A stretch of 39,311 bases of DNA, from assembly GCA_030602705.1 (NCBI GenBank), contig JAUVZF010000035.1:1-39311 (forward strand). The letters are read 5' to 3'. The position numbers were made by a program, and so were the translations under genes. Source of the DNA: Planctomycetota bacterium. Its GTDB lineage: Bacteria; Planctomycetota; Phycisphaerae; FEN-1346. This document shows, in pieces, positions 15,888-23,491 of this stretch. The notes beneath the pieces were generated by a model. The model searched no databases. It saw only the letters and a list, made by a program, of their open reading frames with translations, and was not told where the DNA came from. The first letter of the stretch is position 1. The number at the start of each line of letters is the position of its first letter.

Positions 15888-15966
15888 GGCCAACCTCCTT
15901 ATGCTTGCCTGGCGGCCGTTGCGGCCGCCGCTATCCCTACAACGCCACTTCGCCATTTCGCGCGGT

Positions 15967-16048
15967 GGGTGGCACGGCCCTTGGGCCGTGCAGCCGCACT
16001 CGGCGCGATGCGGCCCACGGCCGCGTCTTCGCCGCTGCCGTGCCACCC
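15967..16048. repeat. GGGTGGCACGG-flanked element, copy 1
   Basis: An 82-bp element starts GGGTGGCACGG (15967) and ends CCGTGCCACCC (16048), a perfect inverted pair. Inside is GCCCTTGGGC and CCCACGGCCGCGTCTTCGCC. Related elements are at 22033-22266 and 26365-26445. ACGCTAAACACGTA follows at 16066-16079. No gene lies between 15888 and 16098. Confidence 0.8.
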
Positions 16049-16098
16049 TCTTGGTGGCGCGTGGGACGCTAAACACGTACACGAAACGGTTATCCGGC

Positions 16099-17508
16099 TC
16101 ATGCGCCGTCGTGTCCGCCCACGACGACGTCCGCGACACGTACGTGCGGCCCGCCGCAGTCCGTCGGCGCCGACTGCCCGTCCTTGCCGCACATGCCCGG
16201 CATCTTCATCTCGAAATCATCTCCGATGGCGTCGATGTTTTTCAGCACGTCGAGTGTCATGCTCGAGACGGACACGTCGCGCAACGGTTCGCCCAGCGCG
16301 CCGTTCTCGATCATGCGAGCCTGGCCCGCGTGACAGATGAACTGGCCCTTCTGGACGAAGACGTACCCCCAGTGCCCGTCCTCCAGGTACACGCCGCGCG
16401 CCACGCCCCGCAGCATCTCCTCCAGCGGCACCCCTCCGCTGGCCATGAAGGTATTCGACATGCGGACGATGGGCCGGCAATCGTAGGACTGGGCGCGGGC
16501 GCTGCCGGTCGGCTCGACCTCGAACTTGGCCGCCGTCTCCAAACTGTGCAGGAACGCCACGAGGCGGCCGTTCTCGATAATCGGCCGCCGCCGCGCCGCC
16601 GTGCCCTCCGAATCGTAAGCGAACGAGCCGAACATGCCGGGCAGTGTGGAGTCGTCGTAGATCGAAACGCCGGGTGCGGCCAGGTCTTCGCCGAGCCGGC
16701 CTTCGAGGATGCTCTGACCGGCCCAGACGGCGTCGGCCTCGGCGTTGTGTCCGAGCGCTTCGTGGACGAGCAGACCGGTAATCGACGGATGAAAGATGAC
16801 GGTGAACCGTCCCGCGGGGGCGGGCTTGGCGGCAAGCGCCGCCACCGCCTTGCGGGCGGCCCTGCCGCTGAACGCCTCGGGCTCGGTCTGCCTCAGCAGT
16901 TCCGCCCCGCCCACGATGCCGCGGTGTTCCGTGCCGCGCTGAAGAATCTTGCCGTCCGAAGCCACGAACAGGGTGGTGACGACGGCGCGGCTTCCGGCGG
17001 TCCGGACGATTGTTCCGACCGTGTTCGCCAGGACGCCCTCTTGCCAGGCTTCGGCGTAACTGACGATGGAGTTGACGATGCGTCCGCCGCCGTCGGCTGC
17101 GGCCCGGCCGCACCGCTCGTACTGAAGCAGGCGTGCGATCTTCTCGGCGACCGGCATCGCGCCGGGCGGGACGGCGGGGTCGGTCCGGTCCTCGGCCTCG
17201 ACACGGGCCGGCGGGGCGATCATCGCCGGATCGCTGACGAACGCCTTCGACGCCGTCGCCAGTGCGAGGGCGTCGTCGACGCACCGCTCGCCTCGCCGGC
17301 GTGCCAGACTGTCGGCCGAGGCGAATCCCCAGCATCTGCCCACGAGGACGCGCACGCCGACGCCGCGGTCGGTTGAGGCGGCCAGTTTGTCGGCCCGGCC
17401 GTCCTGAACGAGGACGCTCTCGCCCGAGCGCCGGATGACGCGTACGTCGGCAAACTCGGCCCCTCGCCGTTTCGCCAGGTCACAGAGATATGTTGCCAGG
17501 TCTTCCAT
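16099..17508 (-). CDS. tldD: TldD-family metalloprotease
   Basis: Seen: 469 aa from ATG 17508. The zinc motif HEALGH (249-254) is in VHEALGHNAEADAVW. The C-terminal part has GHWGYVFVQKGQFICHAGQARMIENG, then GDDFEMKMPGMCGKDGQ and CGGPHVRVADVVVGG, the usual TldD end. No signal peptide. Length is close to TldD (about 480). Known: TldD pairs with TldE/PmbA to degrade unfolded peptides and to process microcin B17 and related peptides. No TldE gene is in the window, so the partner must lie elsewhere or this acts alone. The upstream ribosome-binding site is weak. Confidence 0.9.
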   Translation of the reverse strand: MEDLATYLCDLAKRRGAEFADVRVIRRSGESVLVQDGRADKLAASTDRGVGVRVLVGRCWGFASADSLARRRGERCVDDALALATASKAFVSDPAMIAPPARVEAEDRTDPAVPPGAMPVAEKIARLLQYERCGRAAADGGGRIVNSIVSYAEAWQEGVLANTVGTIVRTAGSRAVVTTLFVASDGKILQRGTEHRGIVGGAELLRQTEPEAFSGRAARKAVAALAAKPAPAGRFTVIFHPSITGLLVHEALGHNAEADAVWAGQSILEGRLGEDLAAPGVSIYDDSTLPGMFGSFAYDSEGTAARRRPIIENGRLVAFLHSLETAAKFEVEPTGSARAQSYDCRPIVRMSNTFMASGGVPLEEMLRGVARGVYLEDGHWGYVFVQKGQFICHAGQARMIENGALGEPLRDVSVSSMTLDVLKNIDAIGDDFEMKMPGMCGKDGQSAPTDCGGPHVRVADVVVGGHDGA

Positions 17509-17668
17509 AGGATTCTCGCCCGGAGCACCCGCTCCCTCACAGTCGCGGCTAGTCATGCACGGTCGCGGCTAGTCATGCACGCGAACTAGCACGCGAACTA
17601 GCCGCGCACTCACGGCTGGTCATGCACGCGAACTAGCACGCGAACTAGCACGCGAACTAGCCGCGCAC
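17509..17668. repeat. Short tandem and dispersed repeat patch
   Basis: CACGCGAACTAG occurs five times (17578, 17590, 17625, 17637, 17649), and GCGGCTAGTCATGCAC twice just before. A copy of the CCGCTCCCTCACAGTCGCGG family is at 17529-17552. It lies between the end of the CvpA-like gene and the TldD start. No gene. Confidence 0.75.
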
Positions 17669-17669
17669 G

Positions 17670-18977
17670 TCAGTAAGCGGCCGGCGGCACCTTCGGATCC
17701 ATGAACAACCGCAACTGGTCGGTCCGCATCACAGACGGTACCGTAAACACGAGGATCCGAGACACGTACTCACGTTTCTGGACGAAGTGGAACCTCGCGC
17801 CGTCCATCAGGTAACGCCCCTCTGTGCCGCCCTCCGGGAACGCGAACCGCAGGGCACGCGGAAAACTCGCAGGGCAACTGGACCGGCTTACCACCTCCGG
17901 CCCGGCGTCGGCACCGGCAACCGGCCGTTTGGCCGTACCATGGATCCTCGACGGGCCGCCCACACGGACGCCACGGGCGTCGATCAGGTGGAACTGGGCG
18001 GAGTCGATCGTGCGCGGCCACCGCCGGACCGGCTTGAACCGGACGGTCACCGCCAGGAACTCCTCACCCTGGGGCGGGCGCTCGTCCGGAAACTCCTCGA
18101 TCCTGTTGGACCGCGCCGCGCGACTGACACGCAGGCTCATCCCGTAGAGCGTCGTGCTCCTGGTGCGGTCGAGGGGCAGGGCGTGCTCGGCGGCCGTCCC
18201 CGCCGGAACCTCTGGAATGGGGCCGAGCCGGCTGCCCGTACGGAAGCGGATGTACTGCCACCGGCGGTACCAGTGATAGTACAGGATATCATCGACATCT
18301 GTGACGGCCGCGTAGCCGTCGCCACGCATCTGGGGCGGCGGATACACGTCGGCGTAACGATTCAGCAGGCCCGGCGTGTCCGACGTCCCGGCCCATACGG
18401 ATCCGTACTGGACCCGTACCGTGTCGGAACCCGCCGGCCCCAGAGGACCGCCCACCAGGTACACGAAAAAGGTCAGCACGCCGCGATCGGGCGCCAGGTA
18501 CAGCCTGTCGCCGGGCTCGATACGCTCCGGGTCGCTCTCGCCGGTGCCCTCAACGTACCGGAACACCTCGTAGCCAAGGAACCGAGGGGCCATGGGGAGC
18601 ATCTGCATCAGGACCAGGCAGACGCCCGCCGCCACGTACCCGACGACCAGGCCGATGGCGCCCCCTCCGGCATGGTCGGCCCACGGAAGAAAGGCCGGCT
18701 GGTTCGGAAGGAGCCTCTCGCCGGCGGTCCGGAGACCGAGGAACACCACGCATAGCACGGCCCACAGACACAGGGCATCGCCGGCGTAGTACCAGATGTC
18801 GGCGGGGTCGTCCGCCGAACTGAAGAGCGCTCGGGTCACAGGCGCGAACCATCCAAAGGCCAAGGCGCCGGCCAGAACGAGGGCCACCAGGTTCTGGGCG
18901 GCCCGATACACCCCCTGGGCCGCGCACATACACGCCACGGCCGCTACGACGACCAGCGCCAGAACGTTCACCAGCAC
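17670..18977 (-). CDS. CvpA-like membrane protein with large extra-cytoplasmic domain
   Basis: Seen: 435 aa from GTG 18977 with GGAGG 7 bp upstream. Four N-terminal hydrophobic helices (about 1-22, 28-48, 64-84, 103-130) match the CvpA family layout. The remaining 300 residues (about 135-435) form a soluble domain with no recognised motif, longer than the 160-200 aa typical of CvpA. It is the third gene of an operon, 12 bp after the GspE-like gene and on the same strand as PilT. Known: CvpA proteins are linked to colicin V production and envelope stability. Inference: membrane part of a PilT/GspE-associated envelope apparatus. Confidence 0.7.
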   Translation of the reverse strand: MLVNVLALVVVAAVACMCAAQGVYRAAQNLVALVLAGALAFGWFAPVTRALFSSADDPADIWYYAGDALCLWAVLCVVFLGLRTAGERLLPNQPAFLPWADHAGGGAIGLVVGYVAAGVCLVLMQMLPMAPRFLGYEVFRYVEGTGESDPERIEPGDRLYLAPDRGVLTFFVYLVGGPLGPAGSDTVRVQYGSVWAGTSDTPGLLNRYADVYPPPQMRGDGYAAVTDVDDILYYHWYRRWQYIRFRTGSRLGPIPEVPAGTAAEHALPLDRTRSTTLYGMSLRVSRAARSNRIEEFPDERPPQGEEFLAVTVRFKPVRRWPRTIDSAQFHLIDARGVRVGGPSRIHGTAKRPVAGADAGPEVVSRSSCPASFPRALRFAFPEGGTEGRYLMDGARFHFVQKREYVSRILVFTVPSVMRTDQLRLFMDPKVPPAAY

Positions 18978-18989
18978 GGTCAGCCTCCG

Positions 18990-20837
18990 TCAACTCTCCT
19001 GCTCGATGGCCCGGAGGACCTCTTCGATGCTGGTCCGCCCGTCGATGACCATGGTGAGTCCCTCCTCCTGGAGGTTTCGCATGCCCAGTTTTCGGGCGTG
19101 CGTGAAGAGGTCGGTAAGGGTCATGCCTCGGGCGATCATCTCGCGGGCCTGGCCGTCGATGGGCATTACTTCAAACAGTCCCGTCCGCCCGACGTACCCA
19201 CGGCCCGCGCACCTCGGGCAGACGATCACCTTGCCGTCCTGCCCCTCGGCCCGCGCGGGCGGGCGGTAGAGCAGGTCCACCCGCCGGCTGCCGAGGTTCG
19301 CCTTCCGGAGGAAGTCGGGATTCGGCCGATAGGCTTCCTTGCACTCCGGACACAGCAGTCGCACCAGCCGCTGGTTCACCAGGATCTGGAGCCGCTCGGC
19401 CAGGGGCTCGCGCGCCCCGAACAGCGAGCCGAGACGCCTCAGAGCCTGCCGCGCGTCGGCGGCACGGATGCCGACGATGACCGTATGCTCCCGCGCAGCC
19501 TCGGCCAGAACCGCTGCCACCTCGGCCTGATAAAGAGAATCGAAGGCCACGACGTCGGGCTCCATCCGGACACGGCTCCGCACCTCGGCGGCCGCCACCG
19601 GACCGTCCTCCTGGTTCAACGCAATGTGCGCGACGTTCTCGATCTCGGTGTCCACCCGCGGCTCGAAGACGAGCACGTTGTTCGTGTACCGGTCGAAGTG
19701 ACGCACGCAGGCGTGGATGGTCGTCGTCAGGCCCGAGTTCCTGGGCGCCGACAGCAGCACCAGACCCGGGCGCCGGCCCAGGGCCTCGGCCAGGACCGTC
19801 AGGTGCTCGTCCGAGAGGCCGATGTCCTCAAGCCGTTGGCGGCTGGCAGCCACGTCGGTGATGCGGATGGCGATCTGCTCGCCGCGGACCGTGCCGGCGG
19901 TCTTGACCCGCAGGTCGAATGTTTGGCCGGCCACGATCGCGCGGAGCCGACCTTCCTGGGGCTTTCGCTCCTCGTCCGGGTCGAGGCCCGCCAGTTGCTT
20001 GACCGTCTTGGCCAGGTGGCCGGCAATCGCTTGCTCGACCTCGCCGCCCGAGATCAGGTCGCCGCCGATCCGCAGCCGCACCTCCGTCTTCTGCGGCCGG
20101 CACACAAACCCCACGGCCGACGCGCGGCGGAGGATCGCCTGGTGCAGCATGCGCTCCACCGCCTCGCTCGCCCGGCGCTCGAGTTCCGTACCGGCGGCCG
20201 GGTGCTTCGGCACGCCGTCGCAGCCGACAAAAATGATCTGGCGGCCGACACCCGAGACGGGGCCGCTCTCGTCCTCAAACGGCCTGTGCCCGGAAAGGCG
20301 ACGACGGATGCGACCGAGGTGGGCCGGCGTCAGGACACGCAGCGGAGGGGCCACCCGCGCGTTGCGGTGCTGCGCGTACGCCATCGACACCCCGACGAAC
20401 AGGATCAGCCCGAGCGGCAGGCCGACGTAGAATAGAGGAATCAGCACGGCCGCCGCCAACCCTGTCACGCCACCAGCCAGGACCACGCCGCCCCAGACGC
20501 CCGGGCTGGTGGCCACGAACCGCGTGTCGAGAAAGGCCCAGTTCGTCACGTAGAAGACGGCCACCGCAAACGCGAGCAGCACGATGAACTTGACGAGACC
20601 CAGAACGAAAAACGTCGCCTCCGGCGCCTGGGGCGCCTCGATGCCCGTGGGGTAGTACGTGCCGGGCAGATCGGCCGGGTCGATCGTCTCGCCGGCGCGG
20701 GCGACACCCGCCGACACCAGCACAGCCACTGCCGCGAGCACGACCCATCCGCTCCGAAACCGACGGGGCCCGGCGCGGTCCGTTCTCCGCAGCAGCGCAG
20801 CTGCGAAGGATGAACCGTTCTCTCGGACGTGCCTCAT
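18990..20837 (-). CDS. GspE/PilB-like protein with degenerate ATPase site
   Basis: Seen: 615 aa from ATG 20837, overlapping the PilT stop by 4 bp. An N-terminal segment with a TM or signal helix (31-48), a TM helix (76-98) and a hydrophobic pair (112-150) is unusual for GspE. The GspE core starts near 210. The Walker A equivalent reads SAPRNSGLTTT (363-373), with Leu370 where Lys is required. Walker B (EPDVVAFDSLYQAE, 426-439) lacks the catalytic Glu. The tetracysteine zinc site is kept (CPEC 496-499, CPRC 540-543). Residues 9-20 are encoded by a palindromic repeat. Known: GspE/PilB power T2SS and pilus assembly. Inference: a non-hydrolysing scaffold. Confidence 0.85.
   Translation of the reverse strand: MRHVRENGSSFAAALLRRTDRAGPRRFRSGWVVLAAVAVLVSAGVARAGETIDPADLPGTYYPTGIEAPQAPEATFFVLGLVKFIVLLAFAVAVFYVTNWAFLDTRFVATSPGVWGGVVLAGGVTGLAAAVLIPLFYVGLPLGLILFVGVSMAYAQHRNARVAPPLRVLTPAHLGRIRRRLSGHRPFEDESGPVSGVGRQIIFVGCDGVPKHPAAGTELERRASEAVERMLHQAILRRASAVGFVCRPQKTEVRLRIGGDLISGGEVEQAIAGHLAKTVKQLAGLDPDEERKPQEGRLRAIVAGQTFDLRVKTAGTVRGEQIAIRITDVAASRQRLEDIGLSDEHLTVLAEALGRRPGLVLLSAPRNSGLTTTIHACVRHFDRYTNNVLVFEPRVDTEIENVAHIALNQEDGPVAAAEVRSRVRMEPDVVAFDSLYQAEVAAVLAEAAREHTVIVGIRAADARQALRRLGSLFGAREPLAERLQILVNQRLVRLLCPECKEAYRPNPDFLRKANLGSRRVDLLYRPPARAEGQDGKVIVCPRCAGRGYVGRTGLFEVMPIDGQAREMIARGMTLTDLFTHARKLGMRNLQEEGLTMVIDGRTSIEEVLRAIEQES
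20779..20814. repeat. 36-bp palindromic repeat, copy 2 (in coding sequence)
   Basis: Matches 9651-9686 at 35 of 36 positions. Here it is translated as the SSFAAALLRRTD part of the GspE-like N-terminus, so the same element lies in a leader at one locus and in a reading frame at another. Confidence 0.8.
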
Positions 20838-21949
20838 CGCACGGCTCCACGTTTGACGTCGATGCCACGGATGGCCATCTTCAGCATCTCGGGGCTGGGC
20901 GCCGCCTCGTACGCCTCCTTCGGGTCGATCCATTCCTCGCGCACCAGGCGCACGAGGTCCTGCGTAAAATCGTGCATGCCGACGTCGCCGCCCGCCGCGA
21001 TGACGCTCGGCAGGTGCGCCTCGTCGCCGTCGCGGATGGCCTTGCAGACCGTCGGCGTGGCCAGCATCACCTCGGTGACGGGCACGCGGGCCACGTTCGG
21101 GTCGGCGGCCGTCACGAGTTTCTGGCAGATCACCGCGACCAGGCTGTGCGCGAGCGACTCGCGCAGCACGTGATGCTCGTGCGCCTCGAACAGGTCGAGG
21201 ATCCGCGTGACCACGCCCGGTGCGCTCGATGCGTGGACGGTCGTAAACACGAGGCGGGTCGTCTCGGCCGCACGCAGCACGCCCTCCACGTCGTCCTTCG
21301 TGCGCATCTCGCCCACCAGGACGACGTCGGGATCCTCGCGCAAGAGGAACTTCAGCGCCACCTCGCAGGACTCGACGTCGATACCGATCTCACGCTGGTC
21401 GACGAACGCCTTCTTGTCCTCGAACAGGTACTCGATCGGGTCTTCGAGCGTCACAATATGGCACCGGCGGCGCGAGTTAATGTGGTCCAGGCACGACGCG
21501 ATGCTCGTCGATTTGCCCGTACCCGTAACGCCGCTGAAAATGATCAACCCCTCGCGGACCCGGCAGATCCGCTCGAGCGTCTCGCCCGGCAGGTGCAACT
21601 GTGTGAACGTCGGGATGTTGCGGCTCACGGGCCGCACGGCCACGCTCGTGACCCCGCGCTGGCGATACACGTTGACGCGGAACCGGTCGCCGGAGGCCGT
21701 CGCGTGCGAGAAATCGACGCTGCCCGCCTCCATGTACTGGCGGTGCACACGCTCGTCCATGATCTGCCGCGCCAACTCCAGCACGTCGGCCGGGCCGAGC
21801 GTCGCGAGGTCCGTCACCTGGATATGGCCGTCGATGCGCAGGATGGGCGGCTGGCCGGCCTTCAGGTGAAGGTCCGACGCCTCGCGCTCCAGCGCCAACC
21901 CAAGCAGCGCCTTCATGTCCATGTGCCACGGCTGCGAGCGATCTGTCAT
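20834..21949 (-). CDS. pilT: PilT-like twitching-motility / secretion ATPase
   Basis: Seen: 371 aa from ATG 21949 (GGGA about 7 bp upstream; GTG 21961 is an alternative). Walker A GVTGTGKST (140-148), Asp box LEDPIEYLF (168-176), Walker B EDPDVVLVGEMR (205-216) with Glu214, and His box TTVHASSA (236-243) are all intact. No TM helix. Known: PilT is a hexameric ATPase that retracts type IV pili. It is the first gene of an operon with a degenerate GspE-like protein and a CvpA-like membrane protein, translationally coupled to the former. Inference: PilT supplies the ATP hydrolysis for a machine whose GspE-like partner appears inactive. Confidence 0.88.
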   Translation of the reverse strand: MTDRSQPWHMDMKALLGLALEREASDLHLKAGQPPILRIDGHIQVTDLATLGPADVLELARQIMDERVHRQYMEAGSVDFSHATASGDRFRVNVYRQRGVTSVAVRPVSRNIPTFTQLHLPGETLERICRVREGLIIFSGVTGTGKSTSIASCLDHINSRRRCHIVTLEDPIEYLFEDKKAFVDQREIGIDVESCEVALKFLLREDPDVVLVGEMRTKDDVEGVLRAAETTRLVFTTVHASSAPGVVTRILDLFEAHEHHVLRESLAHSLVAVICQKLVTAADPNVARVPVTEVMLATPTVCKAIRDGDEAHLPSVIAAGGDVGMHDFTQDLVRLVREEWIDPKEAYEAAPSPEMLKMAIRGIDVKRGAVR

Positions 21950-22032
21950 GTCTGTTCCCACTCGGCCGGCCCGTCACGAAGCGGCGGATTATACGCCCCC
22001 CGCCGCTCCGCCTGCAAGGGAAAGCGCCCGCG

Positions 22033-22266
22033 GGGTGGCACGGCCCTTGGGCCGTGCAGCCGCACTCGGCACGCCGGGTGGCACGGTCACGCGTCCCGGC
22101 GCGCCGGGATGACCGTGTGCTCCCCGGCGCGACCCGACCCACGGCCGCGTCTTCGCCGCTGCCGTGCCACCCTCCCGGCCGGGTGGCACGGTCACGCGCA
22201 GCGTGACCGTGTGCTCCCCGGCGCGATGCGGCCCACGGCCGCGTCTTCGCCGCTGCCGTGCCACCC
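22033..22266. repeat. GGGTGGCACGG-flanked elements, nested copies
   Basis: Starts GGGTGGCACGG (22033) and ends CCGTGCCACCC (22266), with further internal copies of both ends (for example CCGTGCCACCC and GGGTGGCACGG near 22165-22195) so at least two units are joined. A GGTCACGCG/CGCGTGACC inversion is inside. It lies between the PilT start and the gene at 22364. No gene. Confidence 0.8.
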
Positions 22267-22363
22267 TTCAGGTGGTGCCGGGGAAAACCGTGGCATCCGC
22301 CGCCGCCGGCACGGTATAATGGCCACACGCGAACCGGCTGGAAACGTTAGCGGAGGAATCCTC

Positions 22364-22651
22364 ATGAACGAAGACCTCGTCAAGAAGGTGCGGGCGGCGG
22401 CGAGCGCCACCTGGTGGGTTGTCCTCATCGGCTTTATCTGGATGACCGTTGGGTATCTCATCTGGCTGGCGTTCATACACGGCCGTCCGGCGTGGCTGCT
22501 CGACCTGTACGGCGGCGCCGACCTGGACTGGGGCGACTACCAGATCGTCGCGCTCGTCTTCTTCGGGCTGCTCAAACTGGGCCTGTTTGCCCTCGTGGGT
22601 GCGGCGATCTGGCTGACGCTGTTTGCCAGGCGCCTCCGGCGGCCCGGGTGA
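22364..22651 (+). CDS. Small two-TM membrane protein
   Basis: Seen: 95 aa from ATG 22364, with CGGAGGA upstream. Two hydrophobic helices (about 18-40 and 63-87) are joined by a loop rich in Asp/Trp (GGADLDWGDYQ); both ends are charged, NEDLVKKVRA at the start and ARRLRR at the end. No family recognised. The next gene, a TPR lipoprotein, starts 115 bp downstream. Confidence 0.7.
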   Translation: MNEDLVKKVRAAASATWWVVLIGFIWMTVGYLIWLAFIHGRPAWLLDLYGGADLDWGDYQIVALVFFGLLKLGLFALVGAAIWLTLFARRLRRPG

Positions 22652-22765
22652 GGCCGGCTTTTTCCTTGAAACCTATCTCGCGGCGACGGCATAATTGAGG
22701 CGTCGCCGCCGGCTGTGGCGTGTGCCGGGAGAGGCTGGCCGGTCGGGTTCTGAGAGGAGGGTCTC

Positions 22766-23491
22766 ATGACGCCTGAAATCACGAGGCACCCGCGCGATGC
22801 GAGATTCCGCAACTGTGCCCGTCGTCGGGCGGCCGCCGCCCTGCTTGCCCCGCTGGGGCTTGTGGCTGCGGCGGTCCTGGTGGCAGCCGGCTGCGAGGAC
22901 CCAAGCCTGAAGTTCAACCGGGCCGGACTGGTGGCCTACCGCCAGGGCGACTACACCCGGGCACGGGCCGGCTTCGAGGAGGCCATCCACCACAACCCCG
23001 ACGTCGGCATCTACTACTTCAACCGCGGCATGAGCGAACAGGCCATCGGCAACCTCGCCGAGGCCGTCTTCAACTACGACATGGGCGCCAAACTCGACCC
23101 CAAAATCGTCCAGGCATACAAGAATGCCGCTACGTGCTATATCCAGATGGGCAAGCCCGACAAGGCCCTCGCGGTTCTCGAAGAGGGCACACTCGCCAAC
23201 CCGTACAACGGGGCGGCGTTCATTAACCTGGGCACGTTCTACGAAAGCCGCGGCGACATGGTGGGCGCCAAACTGGCGATGGCCAAGGCCGTGGCCGCCG
23301 ACCCCGAAAACCCCGCCAGCCACCGCGAGTACGCACGAATCCTCATCCGGACCGGTGACCGCGAGAAGGGCATCGAGCACCTCAGGAAGAGCCTGAACCT
23401 TCAGCCGATTCAGCCGGACGTCTCGGCCGAGGTCACCGAACTGGCCCCGCCGGGCGACCAGTTGCCGCCGCCTAGACCACAGGTCGAATGA
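22766..23491 (+). CDS. TPR-repeat lipoprotein
   Basis: Seen: 241 aa from ATG 22766 with GAGAGGAGGG upstream. A Lys/Arg-rich start and hydrophobic stretch (AALLAPLGLVAAAVLVAAGC) end in a lipobox with Cys about residue 43. The rest is TPR-type: NRAGLVAYRQGDYTRARAGF, YYFNRGMSEQAIGNLAEAVF, YKNAATCYIQMGKPDKAL and FINLGTFYESRGD, about five repeats. The proline-rich tail ends PRPQVE. It overlaps the next gene by 4 bp. Known: TPR lipoproteins act as scaffolds, for example in pilus or outer-membrane assembly. Inference: envelope scaffold; partner unknown. Confidence 0.88.
   Translation: MTPEITRHPRDARFRNCARRRAAAALLAPLGLVAAAVLVAAGCEDPSLKFNRAGLVAYRQGDYTRARAGFEEAIHHNPDVGIYYFNRGMSEQAIGNLAEAVFNYDMGAKLDPKIVQAYKNAATCYIQMGKPDKALAVLEEGTLANPYNGAAFINLGTFYESRGDMVGAKLAMAKAVAADPENPASHREYARILIRTGDREKGIEHLRKSLNLQPIQPDVSAEVTELAPPGDQLPPPRPQVE

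Noticed and set aside
14619-16340. Long plus-strand frame antisense to the DUF1080 and TldD genes
   Set aside because: It is a shadow of strongly biased minus-strand codons; the minus strand carries all conserved motifs and ribosome-binding sites.
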